NCBI GenBank assembly: GCA_036877525.1
Contig: JAZGTH010000008.1
Location: 3,128,001 to 3,192,000, forward strand
DNA length: 64,000 nucleotides
Direction: 5' to 3'
From: Chromobotia macracanthus
Taxonomy: Eukaryota; Chordata; Actinopteri; Cypriniformes; Botiidae
Each line of letters begins with the position of its first letter. The first letter of the stretch is position 1. Positions 60,977 to 64,000 of this stretch are shown in pieces. A program made the translations under genes and the position numbers. Below the pieces are notes generated by a model, which was given only the letters and a program-made list of their open reading frames with translations, did not search any database and was not told the origin of the DNA.

Positions 60977-63900
60977 TTTAGAGTCTTAAAGACACGCAAG
61001 TCAAGTAAATAATATGCACATTATTTGTGGATTTATGTACAATTTCATTATTTTCATGTTTCATTTACATTTTAGCTGTCCCCTTAATAGCAGTGCAGGA
61101 AAAGTCCAAAATTTCCCGCTGTGAGTTTTCACTCTGTTCTGTAAACATTTACCAAACTCTGTCATTGATTTTGGTCAGGAAACACTGTTATGATGTTTTA
61201 TATTGACAGAGTCTCTCGCTGAAGAGATGGTGTGTGTCTGTATGTGAGAGAGACAGAGAGTTTGAGAGATGACAGAAAGCGGACAGAGTCACAGAGCGGA
61301 ACAGAGGACGACATCAGAGCAATAAAGTGCTGGAGTCATGGTCAGGGTTAAAGGCAGAGGGAAAGGAAGAGGAGCTTTAACAAGGCAGAATGCCGTGTTA
61401 GCAGCTTCATGTGAGGCCATAAAACACAACAACCAGACAATCCTACTGTTTACAATAAAGGATACATACATATACACAAAATATATAGCTATACACAGAC
61501 AACCTACTATTAACATTAGACTATTAGTGAAGTCATTAGTGAATATTAACTCTTTTATTGGCTCCTTCAAACACAAACAAATTATTCTGGCCAAGAACTG
61601 CAGACTTGTTTTGCAAAAACTCTTGAAAATGTTGTGAGCAATATACTTCAAAAGCTGTGTGACAGGCCCATGGGTGTGCTGTCTGAGGCCGAGACTTAGT
61701 TTGGACTGTCGTGTTGTATTTCAGCATGCTGATTTTGGGCTCTGGGGGACATCAATCTGTATTCAGATAGCATTTTTGTTGTTTGTCAGATGTGAACACA
61801 TCGTTTGAGTTGAAGAGTCAATTACAAGTGATAGTCTCACATAACCCAGCAAAATACAATAAAGAGGAAACTAAAGACACAAACAAACATAACTAAATCA
61901 CAGATGAACATAATATGCCTGTTTATCTGTCTATCTGTCACATTTAGCTAAACACCTCAAATGAGCTAAACAAACAGCATGGCCAGCCTGTTAACCTTCC
62001 CCCAGGAGATGCCAGCTCACACACTCACAGCTGTCCTTGTTCTCTAGATCTCTGAATTTGGGGAGGAAAGGCAGGCTGGAGAAAGAGAGAGAGCCGAAAA
62101 GAAGGAAGGAGAGGACAAAAAATCTATAACAGCACCTATTTGCTAAGTGATACAATCTTTGCTCACTTCCCCTTGAAATGAGAGAGCTTCTCGAAAAGTA
62201 ATCTCATTTTCCCTCAGCCAATAAGCTTCCAAACATATGGGTAATGTGTGGGATCTCTGTGGGACAGACAGAGCCCACCACACACACAGGTCTGGCTTCA
62301 CAACATAAATCTATGAGGACACCTGGGAATATGCCATCCAAGTCCAGAATAAAATGCAATTGGCTCTGTCCAGTTTCAGCTTTAGGAGAAGCACTGAGTG
62401 ACAGCCATATAGCCACACAATGTCCAACTGTCAATTCTAGGTTGGGCTGATATGAGATTAGATGGGGTAAAATGAAATATCCTCTCTCACTCGACCGGAG
62501 AGATGGACAGTCAAACAACTGAGGCCCAAAACTGAAAATCGCTATTGTGATGCTAGCCAGCACATACTTTTTTCTGCTTGGCATCATACAGCTAATTTAA
62601 ATATAAATTTTGAATATTTACAATATATTAAATAATATTTTGCTGTTGTTTTTTTGCAGTGATTTTAATACACTTAATATTTACCCAGTTTTATAAAGAC
62701 CTGTCAGTGCTGTTTTACATCTTATAGTATGTTATTTTAAAGTATTTAAATAGCGTCTTTGATTCAAACCTTATTAAAATTATGAGGGGTTTGTTAAGAA
62801 GGCTTGATTCATTCAGCCATTTCAATAAATCAATCAAACTATTGGTTTGCATCAATTAAAAAATGGCATTGTTGTTTACAAGATGCTCTCTGGAATACTA
62901 GACTTTGATGCTGTAATCAAATATTCTCATGTACTGAGAGCTATGTATGCTATATATTTAAACGTTGTCCCTGGCAAGCAATTTTCTACATATTATAGCT
63001 GTGCTAGTGTCTTGTTTCCAGCATCACCCCGCAATCTCGGTTTTCTTGCATAATTAAATAATTGCAACTCAAATCAGAACTTCCATCAAAATCCATCCAT
63101 TTTTTTTATTTGGCAAGTACTTATGTAATAAGTGGAATAATGTTAAAAATGCTGAATAACTTTGTAAACCAGCCTATATCACACAGCTGTAATGACATCA
63201 CATGAGAAATGATGTTGGAGAAGTGATGTTGGGTGGATTTTTAAACAGTGAATGCGTGTTTACTGAGGAGGTCACCGGCACCAAAGACCTTCGTACAAGC
63301 CCATGAGAACAAATCATTGAGTTGTGCGGTCAATATGCTAACTGCGGACTTGGAGCTGACCTTTGTTCTGAACCTATAACCTGAGCAGAGCAGTTTCAAA
63401 GACACCCTTCAAACAGCTTTTCTCTCTCTTTCTTTCTCTCTCTCTCTTTCTCTAAAAGAACAAGCCCTGAACATCCTGGAGAAGTGCAACAGGGTCTGTG
63501 CGATGTAACTAACAATCGCACCCTGACACCTCTCACTCATGAAGTCGACGTAAAGGCCGGATCAGTCCTGCAGAGCCAGCCAAATTTCACAGAGTGTAAC
63601 CTCCACTCAAATCAAAACATTACGCAAATACATCAAACATTAGGGAAGGAAGCGGGAAGAACTAAGAAACAGTTATACTGGATAATCCAGTAAAACACAC
63701 ATGATAAATCTGATTTCTTTATGAGAATTGGTTCTTGCAAACAGTTCGTTTCAGTTAACCAGCAAAAAAAAGATGTATGTTTGAATTAATTATAAGCTCC
63801 AGCACCCCTACCTGGCTCCTACATACGATAAGCATCATAGAGAATGGATGTGGGATGTTTTAATTAAATGCTATTTAAAAAAAATTTCAAGCTGTAAAGA

Positions 63901-64000
63901 TATTTCTAAGACATTTTATTTTTATAATGTCTGCCATTTGTCTATTAAAACAACAAACTTTTACTTCAGTCAAATCCTCGTTACACCCCAAACACTGACT
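60977..64000. other. Intron 1 DNA to the right edge
   Basis: The CT tract at 63418-63453 is the only named feature. The 120- and 127-codon minus-strand frames at 61289-61651 and 62204-62587 overlap plus-strand frames and resemble no protein I know. No CpG island or ptprg first exon is visible. Confidence 0.5.
63418..63453 (+). repeat. (CT)/(CTTT)n polypyrimidine tract
   Basis: 36 bases of C and T only, mostly TC units with CTTT interruptions. Confidence 0.9.

Larger units (their letters stand above)
38963..64000 (-). other. ptprg: ptprg intron 1 (partial)
   Basis: Everything upstream of the exon on the minus strand is read as intron 1, at least 25 kb. I see no start codon followed by a signal peptide and donor, and no CpG island that could be the ptprg promoter, so exon 1 should lie beyond the right edge. 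PTPRG intron 1 is also very long in mammals. The stretch holds repeats, possible regulatory blocks and one plus-strand exon candidate, listed separately. Confidence 0.75.

Noticed and set aside
61289..61651. 120-codon minus-strand frame and 99-codon plus-strand frame over the same DNA
   Set aside because: Mutually overlapping frames with no recognisable protein and no splice context.
62204..62587. 127-codon open frame on the minus strand
   Set aside because: No family features, and a plus-strand frame covers part of it.
1..64000. CRISPR array, phage, operon or bacterial system
   Set aside because: No spaced direct repeats with unique spacers, no ribosome-binding-site-led gene clusters; all signals are those of a vertebrate intron.

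Overview
This window reads as vertebrate nuclear DNA, most likely from a cyprinid-type teleost. Three things point there. It is A+T-rich with almost no coding sequence. It carries fish repeats: an L2-clade LINE with a GGATA-loop 3' hairpin, an HE1/V-SINE-like element, tRNA-derived SINEs with LINE-type tails, a piggyBac/Looper-like arm ending in CCCTTTAA, and palindromic MITEs. Microsatellites are frequent. I see no bacterial operons, CRISPR arrays, rRNA genes or functional tRNA genes. Species and repeat names come from recall of the families, not from a search.

The only gene I can name is ptprg (receptor-type tyrosine phosphatase gamma, ptprga or ptprgb), on the minus strand. One 93-bp coding exon lies at 38870-38962, with a branch point, polypyrimidine tract, AG acceptor and GTGAGC donor. 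It encodes the short linker after the signal peptide and ends at the YWAYSG motif that opens the carbonic-anhydrase-like domain. This matches exon 2 of the vertebrate gene. So 38963-64000 is part of intron 1 (exon 1 lies beyond the right edge) and 1-38869 is part of intron 2 (exon 3 lies beyond the left edge).

Layout. 1-18 kb: intron 2 with few repeats, including a decayed tandem duplication near the left edge, one degenerate tRNA-SINE at 11.06 kb and a GGCC-rich block at 13.4 kb. 18-31 kb: SINEs, an LTR-like block at 22.4 kb, a palindromic MITE at 23.6 kb, microsatellites, and CpG-retaining stretches at 20.9-21.2 and 26.1-26.5 kb that could be conserved regulatory DNA. 31-38 kb: a 5'-truncated L2 inserted in a decayed minisatellite, a C-rich/G-quadruplex tract, a V-SINE and a tRNA-SINE. 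38.87-38.96 kb: the exon, with a SINE about 40 bp from its acceptor. 39-64 kb: intron 1, with a third tRNA-SINE, several MITEs, a perfect 18-bp hairpin at 49.4 kb, and an exon-like segment on the plus strand at 55.1 kb that I cannot assign.

Apart from the ptprg exon and the LINE remnant, no open frame of 60 codons or more resembled a protein I recognise. I did not find a new multi-gene system. The items most worth checking are the plus-strand exon candidate, the perfect hairpin, the unnamed SINE family, and the way one L2 and several SINEs share a 3' tail.
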